Positions 46,147 through 57,898 of a stretch of 64,000 bases of DNA are shown piece after piece. A program made the translations under genes and the position numbers. Location of the stretch: assembly GCA_949710005.1 (NCBI GenBank), contig OX453280.1, forward strand, positions 14,800,308 to 14,864,307, written 5' to 3'. Numbering within the stretch: the first letter of the stretch is position 1; every line of letters begins with the position of its first letter. This DNA is from Ricordea florida (lineage: Eukaryota > Cnidaria > Anthozoa > Corallimorpharia > Ricordeidae). The notes under the pieces were generated by a model. The model worked only from the letters and a program-made list of their open reading frames with translations. It was not told the origin of the DNA and searched no databases.

Positions 46147-46616
46147 GTTCCTTTTGAGACTAAAAAGGAAAAGCAAACAAAATTTTTATTCTTTGCAAGA
46201 TAATTATAGAAACCCAGCCCGGGCAAAAAAAGGCATATGTAGAATTATTTTTGTACTGAATTTGTAATTTTCCTTGTCTGTTTATCATAACAATGCAAAA
46301 TAATACATTGACAAAAATCAAATGCCATATTGAAATGCAATTAATCCTGTGGTTTATTATTGCATTGTAACTTAATCTGCAATGAATAAACAAGAAAAGA
46401 AACGAAAGTAAACAAGCTTACACACATAAAGGTATGCACGACATGCATGTATACTGAATAGTTGACGTATTTGTAAGAAATTATTTGTGCAAATAATTTA
46501 TTCGTGTGGTTACAAGGAACAGCGATTCCCAATGGTACAATGGTTTCCTTTTCCTTTCAAAACCGCATATTGCTTGTTTTAACGAAGACAGCCACTAAAA
46601 CACGAAATGATAACTA

Positions 46617-47126
46617 CTACCTAATTGTTCCATGAAATTTTTGCGACATGTTTATTTCGCGATTTTTATGTGCGCATAATTCGCGACACTTAAATTTCGC
46701 GATTTTGCGGAAATTTTATATTTTGAATCACTTTAATTTCGCGTTTTTGAGTAAGACACAATTTACAGTCCATTGGTAATCTTATTTAAAATGTCCTTGA
46801 ATTTAATAAAACGTCTGTGAAGGGAAGAACAACGTCAAACGTAAGAAAAACGAAACAGCGGGACCAGATGCCAACAGTTATAACAACAAAACAGTTCTCA
46901 CAATGTCCACAAGCAGTTCATGCTTGTATGTGAATTATTGTTCTTGAGTCAATTGACCACCACAACCCTTTACAATAAAAAATTCGACATTAGTGAGCCA
47001 GTTAATTTTCGCGTAAAGTTACGTTTGCAATACTTATCGTTCGCGTCACTTTAATTTGGCGATTTTTTTTTGTATCGCGAAATTCTCTAAATTAACGTGT
47101 CGCAAAAATTTCATGTAATAAGGTAG
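46617..47126. mobile_element. ~510-bp MITE with TTTCGCGATTTT motifs inside Harbinger
   Basis: The ends CTACCTAATTGTTCCATGAA... (46617) and its complement (ending 47126) share a perfect inner block CATGAAATTTTTGCGACA. Both halves contain repeated TTTCGCGATTTT or its variants. Non-coding. The target duplication is unclear. Confidence 0.7.
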
Positions 47127-50100
47127 CCTATTTTGGTAATGCCTAAACATAGGGAAAATTAAGCAAACCTTGGAGGACAAGAAGTGCTTTTCACGGATGA
47201 ATTCTCAGCCATAATTTTTCGGCACGGCTAAAAAAGTAAACAAATAGTTAGGGTCCATTTTCAACGCAATAAGTAAGTTAAATGGATTTATGTTGATAAA
47301 TTAAAATTCGTTAGTATTAATCATGGGTTCTCTGCAGTTTTTTCTTACCTTAAGAAAACTTTCTATCGAAAAACAGACTGTCGTTTCCACGAAACGGGAC
47401 TTGCCGAAGTTTGTCGTCGGGGACGTCAACAAGACGAGAGGCGAGAACGGTAACCAGGGGCAACAAAAGTTAATTATGCAGAGTTGCACTTCCGGTCGAC
47501 GTCCGCGTCATAGATTTGTCCGTTGCTTAAGGTCCCTATTAACACGCTTTTGCAACGTTCTTTCGCGTTCTCCCTGCATCTCTCGACTCCTGGGCACGTC
47601 TGTAGAACTCTCCCGGACTTCGATAGGGTAAAGCTTTTGTAAAGGTCTGCTCAAACGAAGGGTTTTTCCCTTAGTCACCACCCTTACGTTTGCACCCCTT
47701 ACCTTGTTGTCCCTTCCGCGAATGAGTTCCTCTATCACCGCCATCTTCCAACTATTTCTCTTCGCCCCATCCTCAAACACAATTACCACATCACCTACCT
47801 TTGGTTCCTTTCCTGCCCTCGTAGCGTTACAGTTGTGACTCTCCCTTAGATCTGTCAAATACTCTCTGTGCCACCTTCTCCAGAAATGCTTTAACCGTTC
47901 ATTCACATGCCTGTACCTCTTTTTACAACTGATGTCTTCGTCAACTTCTTGAGATCCGGGAAGAGTGGTGAGTCTTCTCCCGTACATAAGATGCGCAGGT
48001 GTCAATGCTTCCTCGCCTGGAGTGTCATAGTCATATGTCAAAGGTCTAGCGTTCAACGTTGCTTCTACCTCGCTCATGACAGTTAACAGTTCGTCAAATG
48101 AAAGTCGGACATTGCCAAGTACCTTTCGCAGGCATCTTTTAACAGTCCCTATCAGCCTCTCAAAGAACCCTCCCCACCAGGGAGCCCGTTCCAAATTGAA
48201 GCACCATTGAATTTGTCTATTTTGCATCTCGTCTTTGACTTGTGGGTGGTTAAAAGGCAAGCGCAGTTCCTTCTCAATGCCTTTAAAGGTTTTTGCGTTA
48301 TCTGAGACAATCAACGTCGGTACTCCCCTTCTAGCGATGAACCTTCGTAGGCAACGCTTAAAGGTTTCTACGGACAAATCGTCTACTAACTCTAAATAGA
48401 CAGCTCTCGTCACGCAACAAGTGAACAGTGCAACATAAACCTTACTCATCTCATTACTCTTATATTTCACGAATAAAGGTCCTGCAAAATCCACTCCAGT
48501 CTTAGAAAATGGCGGAGCCTTGTTCACTCGAAAATCTGGCAGGCTTGCTGTTGGTGGCTGACTGAATGACCTTCCTTCCATCTTCTTACACACGACGCAA
48601 CGATTAAGAACATATTTTACCACCTGCCTCCCCTTTGGTACCCAGAACCTAGTCCTCAGCTCGGCAAGCGTGCTTCTTACACCACTATGAAGAACTCGCG
48701 TGTGACATTCCCGGACTTGTAAAAGAGTCAGTGGATGCTCTTTGGGTAGAATAATCGGATCTTTTGCATCTGGGCGTAATTCGGAGTATTCTAGGCGACC
48801 CTTGCACCTCACAATTCCGTCTTGGTCCTTTTAAAGACCAAACTTCTTAACAAGCTGGTGATAATTGTCTCCTTGCTTCAATTTTTGCTGTGCTGCTTTC
48901 ACCCATTCGTTCTCTGAAGCCACTATTTCCTCCAATTTCAGCTCACCTTTCCTCCTATCGTTTTTGATCCTCTGAAAAATGTTAAAGCAAAAACGCTTAA
49001 CCCAAGCCGTTACCCTGAGAAGCCTTCGTAGGGTGCTGTAGTTGCTGATTTCCATGACATTCTCAATTCCTTGAGAGGTGTCACAGGGGACGGCCAGGGC
49101 AACAGTACTCTTTTCTTCTTAATGACTTTCGTTGGTAGGCCCTGATCAGCTTCTCTGCTGGCCAACGATCTTCCGGCTCCACTAACCACGATGGTCCATA
49201 CCACCACAGCCCACTATCTCTCAGTTCCACCGCAGACGCTCCTCTGGATCCAATATCAGCCGGGTTCTGTTCGCCAGGGCAGTGTTTCCAGTCACTCTTG
49301 ACGCTCAACTGCAATATTTCGTTAACTCGGTGCCGAACAAACTGTTTCCACTCACCTTGATTTTTTATCCAATACAATGCTGTCATACTGTCTGACCACA
49401 GTTTCACGTTTTGGATACTTACCTGTGAAATGAGTTTTTGATTGTGCATACGAGCCTCGCTAAGATCAGGCATGCCAAAAGTTCCAATCTAGGGATAGAC
49501 AGTTGCTTGAGTGGGGCAACCCTAGTTTTGGAAGTCAACATTCTAGAATACCTTCCTGTGCGAGTGGTGTAGACTAAATATGTAACCGCGCAGTATCCCT
49601 TCTTGCTAGCATCTGCAAATCCATGCAGTGAGCACTCTAAAACCTCCTCTTGTATGTGTTCGTAAACACACCGTTTCATTCTGATTTGTCCACATTCGAT
49701 CAAACCTTTTATCCATACTTCAACTGCCTTCTTTATCGATCCGTCTAGTGGGTCGTCCCAACCGATTTTCTCTCGACACGCTTCTTGAAACAAAATCTTC
49801 GCAGTTATTGTGACTGGTCCTATGATCCCTAGTGGATCGAAGATTCCCGCTAGTAATTTCAAAGTGTTACGTTTCGTTGCAGTTAGACCTTCGGCGCGTT
49901 TTGCAATTGCCGCTAAATCGAGACTAATTGCGTCCTCTTCAAAATCCCAAGCCAAACCTGATACCTTTTGACCCTTGCCCCCCAATGGCATGTGCAAGGA
50001 CGACTTCGCGTAACTATCGTCTTCTTCTGAAACGGGACGTTCCATTTCTTTAACCACCGATGCAGTCTGAATTGTTGCTCTCACGCTGTCATCGTTAGTT

Positions 50101-52929
50101 AACCACTTCCTTAACTTGAATCCCCCCTCTTGCATTCGCGTGCAGGTTTTCTCATAAAGAACCATCGTCTGCTGTCGCATCCCCCCCCCCCCCCACGAAA
50201 TCATCGACATAAAACGACTCAATCAATTTCCTCACAAACTCTGGATCAACTTCGGAAACTTGGAAATGTGATGTCTCAAAGTCGCATTGAGCAAAAAGGG
50301 AGATGCATTTAAGCCGAAAACCACACGACAAAATCTATAAATTACAATCCTTGACATGTCCGGGGGGTCTTCTAACCACAAAAAACGAAGACAATCTCTG
50401 TTCCTCCGGTCAACCTCGACATTGACAAAAGCCTTCTCAATATCGCCCACAAGCACAATTCGGTTTTCACGAAATCGTAACAGTATATCGTATAACAATG
50501 GGTTTAGCGACGGTCCTACATGAAGGCAATCATTCAGGGACGTTCCAGACCTCCTTTCGTTCGCGGAGGCATCGTAAACAATTCTTACCTTGGTAGTTGT
50601 GGCCTCTTTCCGAATAACAGCTTGATGAGGTAAATAGTGCACTTTCTCCCCCCTTTCCAATTCTACCACTTTCTCTATCACACCGCTGTCTAATTGATCT
50701 TTGATGATTGACGTGTATTCCCTGAGCACTTCAGGTTCCTTTTCTAATCTAGCAACTTGAGACTTAAGACGTCTTACGCTTGTGGAATAATTAGTAGGGA
50801 GTTCTGGGTGGCCCTCTTTCCACGGTAACTTCACTGAATATTTACTCCCGTCAAAGGAAATGATTTCCCTGAATTCTTCATGTACTTCATCTTTAAGCGG
50901 GTTAATTCCCAGCGTTTCCAAATCCCACAATTTATGGACTTCACTTTCAAACGTTTGGTCACGCACACTCGTAATAAGATTAACCTGAGTGGATACGACG
51001 TCATCGTTGCTCTTGCATTTCATGGGCCCCGAGAGTACCCACCCCAGTTCTGTTTCCACTGCTACGGGCTCATCAGGATTTCCCCTGATCGTACACTCCT
51101 TCTGGAAATTCCACAAATAATCTGCGCCTACTAAAACATCTATTTCCAATTCGTCCGACCCCTTACATACATCAGAAAACCACAAATCCTCAAGGTGGGG
51201 GTACTCACCTTTAGCAAGCTCTACGTGTCCGTTCTGAATGGTTGATATTTCGGGTACGACATACGCCTCCATTTCAATTACCTTTTGTCCTCTCACGGGG
51301 CTTACCTTAATGTTCACAACATCTCTTAAGCGCGTGTCTTGAGAGCGCTGCCCAAAGGTGCTAATTCCTAGCCAATCCTGCCTAATAACAGGAAGCTGCG
51401 AGCGTTGAGCGGCCTTAGAAGTGATGAACGAGCGTTGACTACCAGCATCGAACAACACCCTGACCCTGTAAGGGTCACCCTCCCCTCGGATAACCGCCCG
51501 TGCTGTTTGTAACGCAACTCGCCCTCCCGAGCCTACATGCGAAGTGCTAGGACTTAACGCGCTAGGTTTAGCATCTTCCCGCTCAGGCAAAACTTCAAAT
51601 TCTCTTGCATTAGAACTTAACTGCTTATCCTTAGACTCACACAACGAAACATGATGGCTATGTTGTCCGCAGTTACTACATGTAACATTAGACCTACACT
51701 CTCGGGCTCGGTGGCCCTTTTTCATGCACATCTACCAAATTTAATTAAAATACTCTTACGTTCCTTTGTGTCTTTAATCCGATGGCAGTTCTCGTGGGCA
51801 TGTTTGCCCAAACAAAAGGCACAGTTTGCATTGTCCTGTTTGGTATGCAAAGCATTCGCGGTTCCACCCTTCAATCGATTCTCTTTTCCAATCTTCGATG
51901 GATTAGCTGCATAGAAATGGTCTTCTCTAAGGTCCAACTCCTTAAGAAAGGCCTCTAACATTGACCACGTCAAAAATTCCTCACCTCTCGTAATCGTGAG
52001 GCGAAAGTTCTCCGGTAATTTCTGCATCATTGCGGGCACAACTATCGCGGAAGAGTAAGTGTTCTCGTCCAGTCCGAGAGCCTGCAGGCCCCTGAAGTGG
52101 GCTTCGTAGTCGTCGAACAATTTCCTCAGCCTTGGTATATCCCTGTCACTGAAGACAGGTGGAAGTTGCAGCAAATCATTTATATAGGCTCTTTGAATAG
52201 CTATCTCCTTTCCATATCTTTTCTTTAGGACTTGTACTGCAGCTGCGTAATTCGCTCCTGTCAGAGCGAAACCCGCTATCGTCGATCGTGCTGGTTCGTA
52301 CAACAAACTTTTCAAGTAAGAGAATTTGTCAACTGCAGACAGACTTTCATTTCCATCTATCGAACTCTGGAACGAGTCCCAAAACTCTTGCCAATCTTGA
52401 AGTTTGCCACTAAACTTCTTGACCTCTAACGCAACTTCGCCTTTACAAGGTGTTGCTGGCTCGATCCTGAGGTTGGGCTTTCACTTTGGGCGGGACCATT
52501 TGTTGGCTTCGGCTGTGGAACGCTGGAAGAACTCAAGATCCCCTCCAGCCTCCAAACTATTTCATTCAACTCTTCTCTGACTTGATCACTGCCCTCAATC
52601 TCTTTTTCCATGCGAACCTCGACGTCTTCCTTCTCTAGGCTTCCAATCAGTTCAATTATTTGATTGTCGAGGCCCTTCAACGAGTCTATCTTTTCTTTCA
52701 GTGTCTGCAGCGACTGTTTCGTCCACTGTTTATCCCCCTCTGCACTCCCATCAGCAATTCTATGCTTGATCTTGTTCGCTAGCTTTGTCGCGGAACTCCT
52801 GTGTCCCGCTCGTATTCTTCGTTTCTTCTCAATCTCTGCCTTTTCGGCCATGATAAACGACTTTCTCTGTCGAAATTTCAGACTGTCTTGACTGGTCTCG
52901 TAAACTCTATCCGGCTCGAAGGACCACTG

Positions 52930-53182
52930 TGTTCGGGAATATCCACATTCGCAACGTTCACACTCAGAGGACTGTATATTTTATTCCCAACTTTTCACCT
53001 TCGACGTACGCGTTCTACAATCAATGTGCACTCTACGACAACATTCCACAATCTGTCCTTTCTTCTACTATCACTTATCCTAAATACCGCAAATACAGTT
53101 CTAAGGTTTCAGCAACACGCAATACATATGAGAAACAATGTCACTGTTATGTGCCTTAGCTATAGATTATAGATTACAACTA
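52930..53182 (-). repeat. BEL-2 5' LTR, truncated to 253 bp
   Basis: It matches 42302-42554 with about three substitutions, then stops. About 152 bp of the LTR, including its upstream end, are missing. Confidence 0.9.
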
Positions 53183-53714
53183 GTAGTGATCAACGATTAG
53201 TAGAGTGCGTTTCGACAGGATATTTTGTATGAGATGGGGAAGTTGGGAGATACGATAAATTTGGTGGTGGGAAGGGAAATAGAAAGAGAGAATTTTGATG
53301 TGCAGCAGCGAAATGAGATCAATGTAGAATTGTGGTGTGGAGTAGTTTTTGCTAAGTGTAATCATTTCAAACTGTTCAGTTGTAATGAAATGTTTATTGA
53401 ACAAGTGCAGTACTAATTTTTAAGAGTTAAGAACAATACTAATTATGAAGAATGTTAAACAAAAACTGTGCGGTGAAAGCAATAAAAGCTGTATTGATCA
53501 AGTGAAATAAACTACTTGATTTGCTGGTGTGTAACCTTGTAATCAACCATGTTTTAAAAGTTTAACAAGAACAGAACAGTGAAAGAAATAACAAGTGAAC
53601 AATAACAAGTGAAATAGTAACATTGTTCTCAACTGTGTTTTAAAAGTTGAACAACGGTGCAACGGTAAAGCAATAAAAGCTTTACCATATTAAGTGAAAC
53701 AGTCTAAATGTACT

Positions 53715-54800
53715 TCATTTCAGGTCTGTAACCTTGTAATCAACAGTGTCAAATGTAAGTGTAAAAAGTTTGTTAGGATTGATAAGAATTGCCTTGAGGA
53801 TATCTTTTTCTTTTGCTGTTTGTAGATTAAAAGAGGGTTGGAGGATTTCCATCAATTTGGCAACAAGTTCTTGGTTGAATGCTAAGCGAAACTTTTCATT
53901 GATGGCAGCTGTATTTTGTACTAGCGCTCGCAGATACCACTTTGATTCACACAGATTGATTGCCTGTGTTAATTTGCATGCTTCACATTGACCAAGAACA
54001 TCATCGTCAGGGACAGGAATGACCTTTCTGTGACACGAAACACAAGCAAGTGTTTGAGATGCTTGATGAATTCCAAGCACTCTTGCAGTTATGGTTGATG
54101 TTGTTTTGACATGATCTTCTACTGCAATTAATGGAGCTGTGAATGCAGTTGTTTCCGAGAAGGTGAATTTGTCAGCCTTGGTGGTATTTAGATACATCTC
54201 ATTCTTGGATCTTTTGATCTTGATATTCTGGAGGACATATGTTTTGTTCAACTCTAACATGTCTACATTGTTTTCCCAGAGAAGGAGTTTTACTGAAGTA
54301 GTTGTATCTCTGATGAGTAGTTCTTGTTTTTTGAGGACACCCTGATGTTGTGTGCGTAGTGTTTTCGTTGCAGACATCTGCGCAACTTGTGCTTTGATAG
54401 TGACAAGTTGTTCTGCTGCAAGTTTTTCGAGTGTCAAAAGGTTTGGAAGAATTCCTGTTGCAGCTGTCAATTCACCAGAGTAAGGGAAGTTAATGTCATT
54501 ACTTGTAATAGGAGTTATTTTTGTCTTGCTGAGAAGGATGATGTCTTCTTTGCCATTGTTTGCAGATGTATTGTAATTTGTGATCTTGACAGGACTTTTT
54601 GTTTGTTGTAGAGTTTTCAACTCTGGATGCTTTTCTGTTGAGAAACATACTGCCCTAACAGAATTATCTTCATTCTGCAACGTGCAGTCAAAGTACTTCC
54701 GCTTTGAAGAGGTTGCTTTTTTGACAAGCGAGATTGCATGTATGTAACAGTGAAGTTCCTTTGGTGCAGTTGAGGTGGAATCTTCCATTTTATCTTGCAT
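53715..54800 (-). CDS. Helitron-2 RPA-like single-strand DNA-binding protein
   Basis: A 361-codon uninterrupted frame. It has the build of a replication protein A large-subunit homologue: OB-fold-like N-terminal part (about 20-130, with YFDCTLQNED and VRAVCFS strands), a second OB region (about 160-250, VKLLLWENN), and a zinc ribbon (CVSCH at about 253, paired with CEAC about 18 residues later) in a third OB fold. Many plant and animal Helitrons carry such ORFs; they are thought to bind the displaced strand during rolling-circle transposition. The frame is intact, in contrast to the truncated Rep. Confidence 0.75.
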   Translation of the reverse strand: MQDKMEDSTSTAPKELHCYIHAISLVKKATSSKRKYFDCTLQNEDNSVRAVCFSTEKHPELKTLQQTKSPVKITNYNTSANNGKEDIILLSKTKITPITSNDINFPYSGELTAATGILPNLLTLEKLAAEQLVTIKAQVAQMSATKTLRTQHQGVLKKQELLIRDTTTSVKLLLWENNVDMLELNKTYVLQNIKIKRSKNEMYLNTTKADKFTFSETTAFTAPLIAVEDHVKTTSTITARVLGIHQASQTLACVSCHRKVIPVPDDDVLGQCEACKLTQAINLCESKWYLRALVQNTAAINEKFRLAFNQELVAKLMEILQPSFNLQTAKEKDILKAILINPNKLFTLTFDTVDYKVTDLK

Positions 54801-55038
54801 TTAGTACTGTGAAAGCAAAAGATTAATAATGAGTAGTGAGTACAGTTAAAACCTTGAAGGGCTAAATGTAGATATACACATTACAAAAATGTGTGGATTT
54901 TATAATAGGTTTCAAATATTGACATATAGATGAAAGGATCATGGTTTTTGTTTATTTTTTCATCATTAATTAGTATAACCTAGAAGAAAGCCAAAAGAAA
55001 AATTAAATTAAGACACATATTTCTATGCTGCTTTCAAC

Positions 55039-55143
55039 TTTCTGATTGCTTCCATTTAACTGGTTAATCAAACTGCAAGAACTGTGGAAGTGTCCCACAG
55101 TTCTTGTATTTGATTAGTCAGTTGAAATGGAAGCAATCAGAAA
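55039..55143. repeat. 105-bp hairpin between the RPA and helicase genes
   Basis: The arms (about 49 bp, starting TTTCTGATTGCTTCCATTTA) are inverted copies with few mismatches around a 5-7-nt loop. Probably a small palindromic MITE inserted in Helitron-2. Confidence 0.85.
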
Positions 55144-55446
55144 ACAGTGATGTAAAACCATTCTATCCAAAACTTGACTAAAAAATCTTACCTTTTATGC
55201 AGTGTATGCCAAATTTGTTTTTTTTTTAATTATACAGAATGAGTGCAATACTGAAATTCTCCAAGTTGAATTAAAAGTGATTACTAAATTTAGGTGTTGT
55301 AATAGATATTTTTATCATTTGTGTAAAGTAATAATTACTTTTTTGAGGATTGTTGGAAAAGATGATAATATCTATGTAGTCAAAGTGGAAAGTCACAAAT
55401 TCACTATAATGCATGTAATAATGTAGTTCAAGTGAGTATTTTAAAA

Positions 55447-56768
55447 TTAATTGGAAGAATCAGATTCTTTTTGTACAGTTCTGCAAGTTTGCTCTCCAAG
55501 TTCATCTAGTCGCTTTTCTTCATCAAGTCTGAATTTTAAATTGGCTGATTTTTTTAGACTTGTCAGCCTGTCAAAAGTCATTGGTTCAATAATGCAAGAT
55601 GAAAGTGTCTTCACTCTACTAATTGCAACATATGAAATTCCAGGAGTTCTTTCACTTTTACCTATGTCAATCCATGTGTTTGACAGGGTCAGTCCTTGGC
55701 TTTTGTGTATTGTTATTGCCCAGGCAAGTTTTAAAGGGAGCTGTTGTCTTTCATGGACACCTCCTAATGTGTCAGAGATTACTGTTATTGGGCATATGGG
55801 TACACAATGTGGTAACTCATTGTTAATAGATGGGCCTGTATACTCATCAAACTTGACAATAACAGCAATAGGCAAGTTAGGGGGTTGCTGATTAGTGGAA
55901 TATATGAAATCCACAACAACACCAGTTGCACCATTGCAAAGACCAACGTCTGTCCACAAATTCATTGTAAGCATTACATGTGCACCTTTTGCAAGGAAAA
56001 CAACAGGTTCTAATCCTGACATTTCATCAGGAGAGCTGTTTTTAGCTGCTTGACTGGAGTGTCGAGCATTAATCATTGCTATTGGCTGGTGAAGTGCAGA
56101 TAATTTTTCAGAGTTGTATTTTGCAACTTCATCATTGCTATAATAAAGTCTTATTGCGTTGCTAAATTCAGCAATATTGTTTGCCAATGATGGTTGTCGA
56201 GTTAAGAGAAGTCTCCAGTCATCTTCATTGGAGTCTCCTGTGCGTAATCGGTTAAGTAAATCTCTAAATATAGTTTGTGTTGGGGTTGAGCCTTGTACTC
56301 TCTGGTTTAAAGTCAGTTTGACAACAGTTTTAAACATGAAATAAGCCAAATGGCCTTGTTCTTGTAAAGCATTGGAAGGGTTTGAGTGGTAAAGAGGCTT
56401 ATCTGCCACAGGTGGTAATTGGGCAGGATCACCAACTAATATAATTGATTTACCACCAAACAGTTGATCGGTTAATCCACTAACTTGCCTGCATCGTTTG
56501 TCAACCCAGGCAAACATTTTTTGGCCAAGCATAGAGTATTCATCAATTATAATATAACTGATTTCTTTAAGGGCGTTTTGTAGCCTTACAATGGTTTGTC
56601 CAGTCAAGTCTTTGTTGCCTTTGGCACCAACAGGAAGTTTCAACAGCGAGTGGATAGTGCATCCACGTATGCTATATGCAGCCTTGCCAGTTGTGGCAAT
56701 GACAGCACAGGAGTGTTGAAGTAGGTTTTTAACAGCATTAATAAGATAGCTTTTTCCTGTACCACCAC
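55447..56768 (-). pseudogene. Helitron-2 PIF1-type helicase, C-terminal part after the Gypsy-4 break
   Basis: Starting at the Gypsy-4 border, the frame shows GGTGKSY (Walker A), IIIDEYSML (Walker B), VGDPAQLPPV, LAKGAHVMLTMN, the LKLAWAITIHKSQG motif V/VI region and YVAISRV at the end, that is, all core motifs of the PIF1/RecD-like Helitron helicase. It unwinds DNA during rolling-circle transposition and is normally fused to Rep in one polypeptide. No stop or shift is seen in about 440 codons. Only the retrotransposon insertion separates it from Rep. Confidence 0.92.
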
Positions 56769-56911
56769 TGTAGGAATATGTTCTTACTAGTCACGCATTG
56801 TATGCTGGGACCATGTGCTTGACATGGGGGGACAAAGTTCAACTTTGGCTTCTTGCATTAAAACTGTTGTTGTTGTGAGGTTTATCTCTTGGTCTGAGTG
56901 CAATTACTACA
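56769..56911 (+). repeat. Gypsy-4 5' LTR
   Basis: 143 bp, TG...CA. Very short for a Gypsy LTR, like those of Gypsy-1 and Gypsy-3. Confidence 0.97.
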
Positions 56912-56938
56912 TGGTGGCAGCGGTGTAGAACCGGGAAA

Positions 56939-57898
56939 ATGCCAATTACCGAAACAGAAGTACCCATGGAGAACACAACTCTATCTGCAAGTGCAGCAGA
57001 AGAACTAGTTCACACTCAACAACCGACTCAACTTCCACTACCTGGGAAGTTCGATGGCGCCAACGGACCAAACCAAGCCGAACGTTGGCTAAAATGGAGC
57101 CGCCGCTTCGAACGCTATAGGATAGCTTCGGGTCTCCAAAATAAACCCGAGTACGAGCAAGTGAGTACCTTACTCTACGCCATGGGAGAGAGCGCCGACG
57201 ATATCTTAGCCACCTTACGAATCGACGAAAACAAAGCCACGTACGAAGAAGTACGTTCAGCGCTCAATGCTTATTACGACGTTCGCCGCAACCTGATAGT
57301 CGAACGAGCCCGTTTCAATAGACGAAACCAGACGGCAGGTGAATTGGTTGATGCTTTCATTCAAGATTTATACAGGCTGGCGGAGGATTGTGAGTACAGC
57401 ACTCTTAAAGATGATCTCATTCGAGACCGCATTGTTGTTGGAGTCCTCGATGACTCGCTCTCCGACCGTCTTCAAAATAAACGCGACCTAACTCTGGAAG
57501 AAGCCGTGCAAATGAGTCGCCAGTCGGAAGCGCAAAAACAAAATCGAGGATTGATTCGAGGAGAAGACAAATTCCCTGGGGTTAACAGTGTGGAGAAGCC
57601 ACTAAATCGCAAGAAAAAACGAAGCCAGCCGAGTGCAAAGAAGAGCGACAAATCGTGTAAATGGTGTGGTCGCCAGCAGCACAAGCGGGAATTCTGTCCA
57701 GCTAAGGATGTTACCTGTATGAAATGTCATAAGAAAGGTCATTTTCGAGCGGTTCAGTTGTCTTTCAAAAAAGCAGCCCATGGAAAAGCAAAGTGTCAAC
57801 GAAGTATCGGATCTGGAAAATGTCGAAATTCCGTTCCTCGGCGAGATTCAAGGCCCGGGAAGCCAGTGGACGGCCCAAGTAAATGTGAATGGCCATAG
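56939..57898 (+). CDS. Gypsy-4 gag
   Basis: An ATG 28 bases inside the 5' LTR opens 319 codons. The capsid part (about 30-200) has the paired tryptophans of this gag family (ERWLKWSRRFERY) and the LIRDRIVVGVLDDSL segment. Two zinc knuckles follow (CKWCGRQQHKREFC and CMKCHKKGHF). The second lacks its final Cys (it reads RAVQLSF), an unusual feature. The frame overlaps pol by 119 nt, and pol lies in the +1 frame, so ribosomal frameshifting in the overlap is inferred. Gag is closely similar in layout to that of Gypsy-1. Confidence 0.92.
   Translation: MPITETEVPMENTTLSASAAEELVHTQQPTQLPLPGKFDGANGPNQAERWLKWSRRFERYRIASGLQNKPEYEQVSTLLYAMGESADDILATLRIDENKATYEEVRSALNAYYDVRRNLIVERARFNRRNQTAGELVDAFIQDLYRLAEDCEYSTLKDDLIRDRIVVGVLDDSLSDRLQNKRDLTLEEAVQMSRQSEAQKQNRGLIRGEDKFPGVNSVEKPLNRKKKRSQPSAKKSDKSCKWCGRQQHKREFCPAKDVTCMKCHKKGHFRAVQLSFKKAAHGKAKCQRSIGSGKCRNSVPRRDSRPGKPVDGPSKCEWP

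Larger units (their letters stand above)
42836..47536. mobile_element. Harbinger DNA transposon inside BEL-2 pol
   Basis: Terminal inverted repeats of about 38-40 bp begin GGACCTTAAGCAACGG (42836 onward; the right end at 47536 has one extra G) and include CTATGACGCGGACGT. A 3-bp duplication TAT lies at 42833-42835 and 47537-47539. It encodes a DDE transposase (plus) and a Myb/SANT-like protein (minus), the standard two-gene Harbinger set, arranged tail to tail. Confidence 0.95.
42762..52851 (-). pseudogene. BEL-2 gag-pol, several frameshifts, split by Harbinger
   Basis: An ATG at 52851 opens a basic, coiled-coil gag N-terminus. After a shift near 52430 comes the DUF1759-like capsid, then knuckles (CAFCLGKHAHENC, CSNCGQHSHHVSLC; a shift at about 51725 lies between them), protease (FDAGSQRSF), RT (FDASANERR block; active-site YVDD disrupted by a G14 run at 50180-50193), RNase H (SDSMTALYW), and integrase (HHCC, DFAGPL, SDNAKTF, FFERL). 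A stop lies near 48831 and more shifts near 49060 and 49440. At 47537 the frame enters the Harbinger TIR. Past the Harbinger it resumes at 42835 and ends at TAG 42762-42764, adding an Ala/Arg-rich tail. About half a dozen lesions make it a pseudogene, although LTR divergence is low. Confidence 0.9.
42302..53182 (-). mobile_element. BEL-2, BEL/Pao LTR retrotransposon with nested Harbinger
   Basis: The complete 3' LTR lies at 42302-42706 (TG...CA on the minus strand), preceded on that strand by a polypurine tract (GTGGGGGGAG). The 5' LTR survives only as 52930-53182 (253 bp, about 3 differences from the 3' LTR), cut where Helitron-2 sequence starts. A primer-binding site TGGTCCTTCGAGCCGGA (minus, 52910-52926) lies three bases inside the LTR. 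The element is inserted into BEL-1 gag. Confidence 0.92.
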
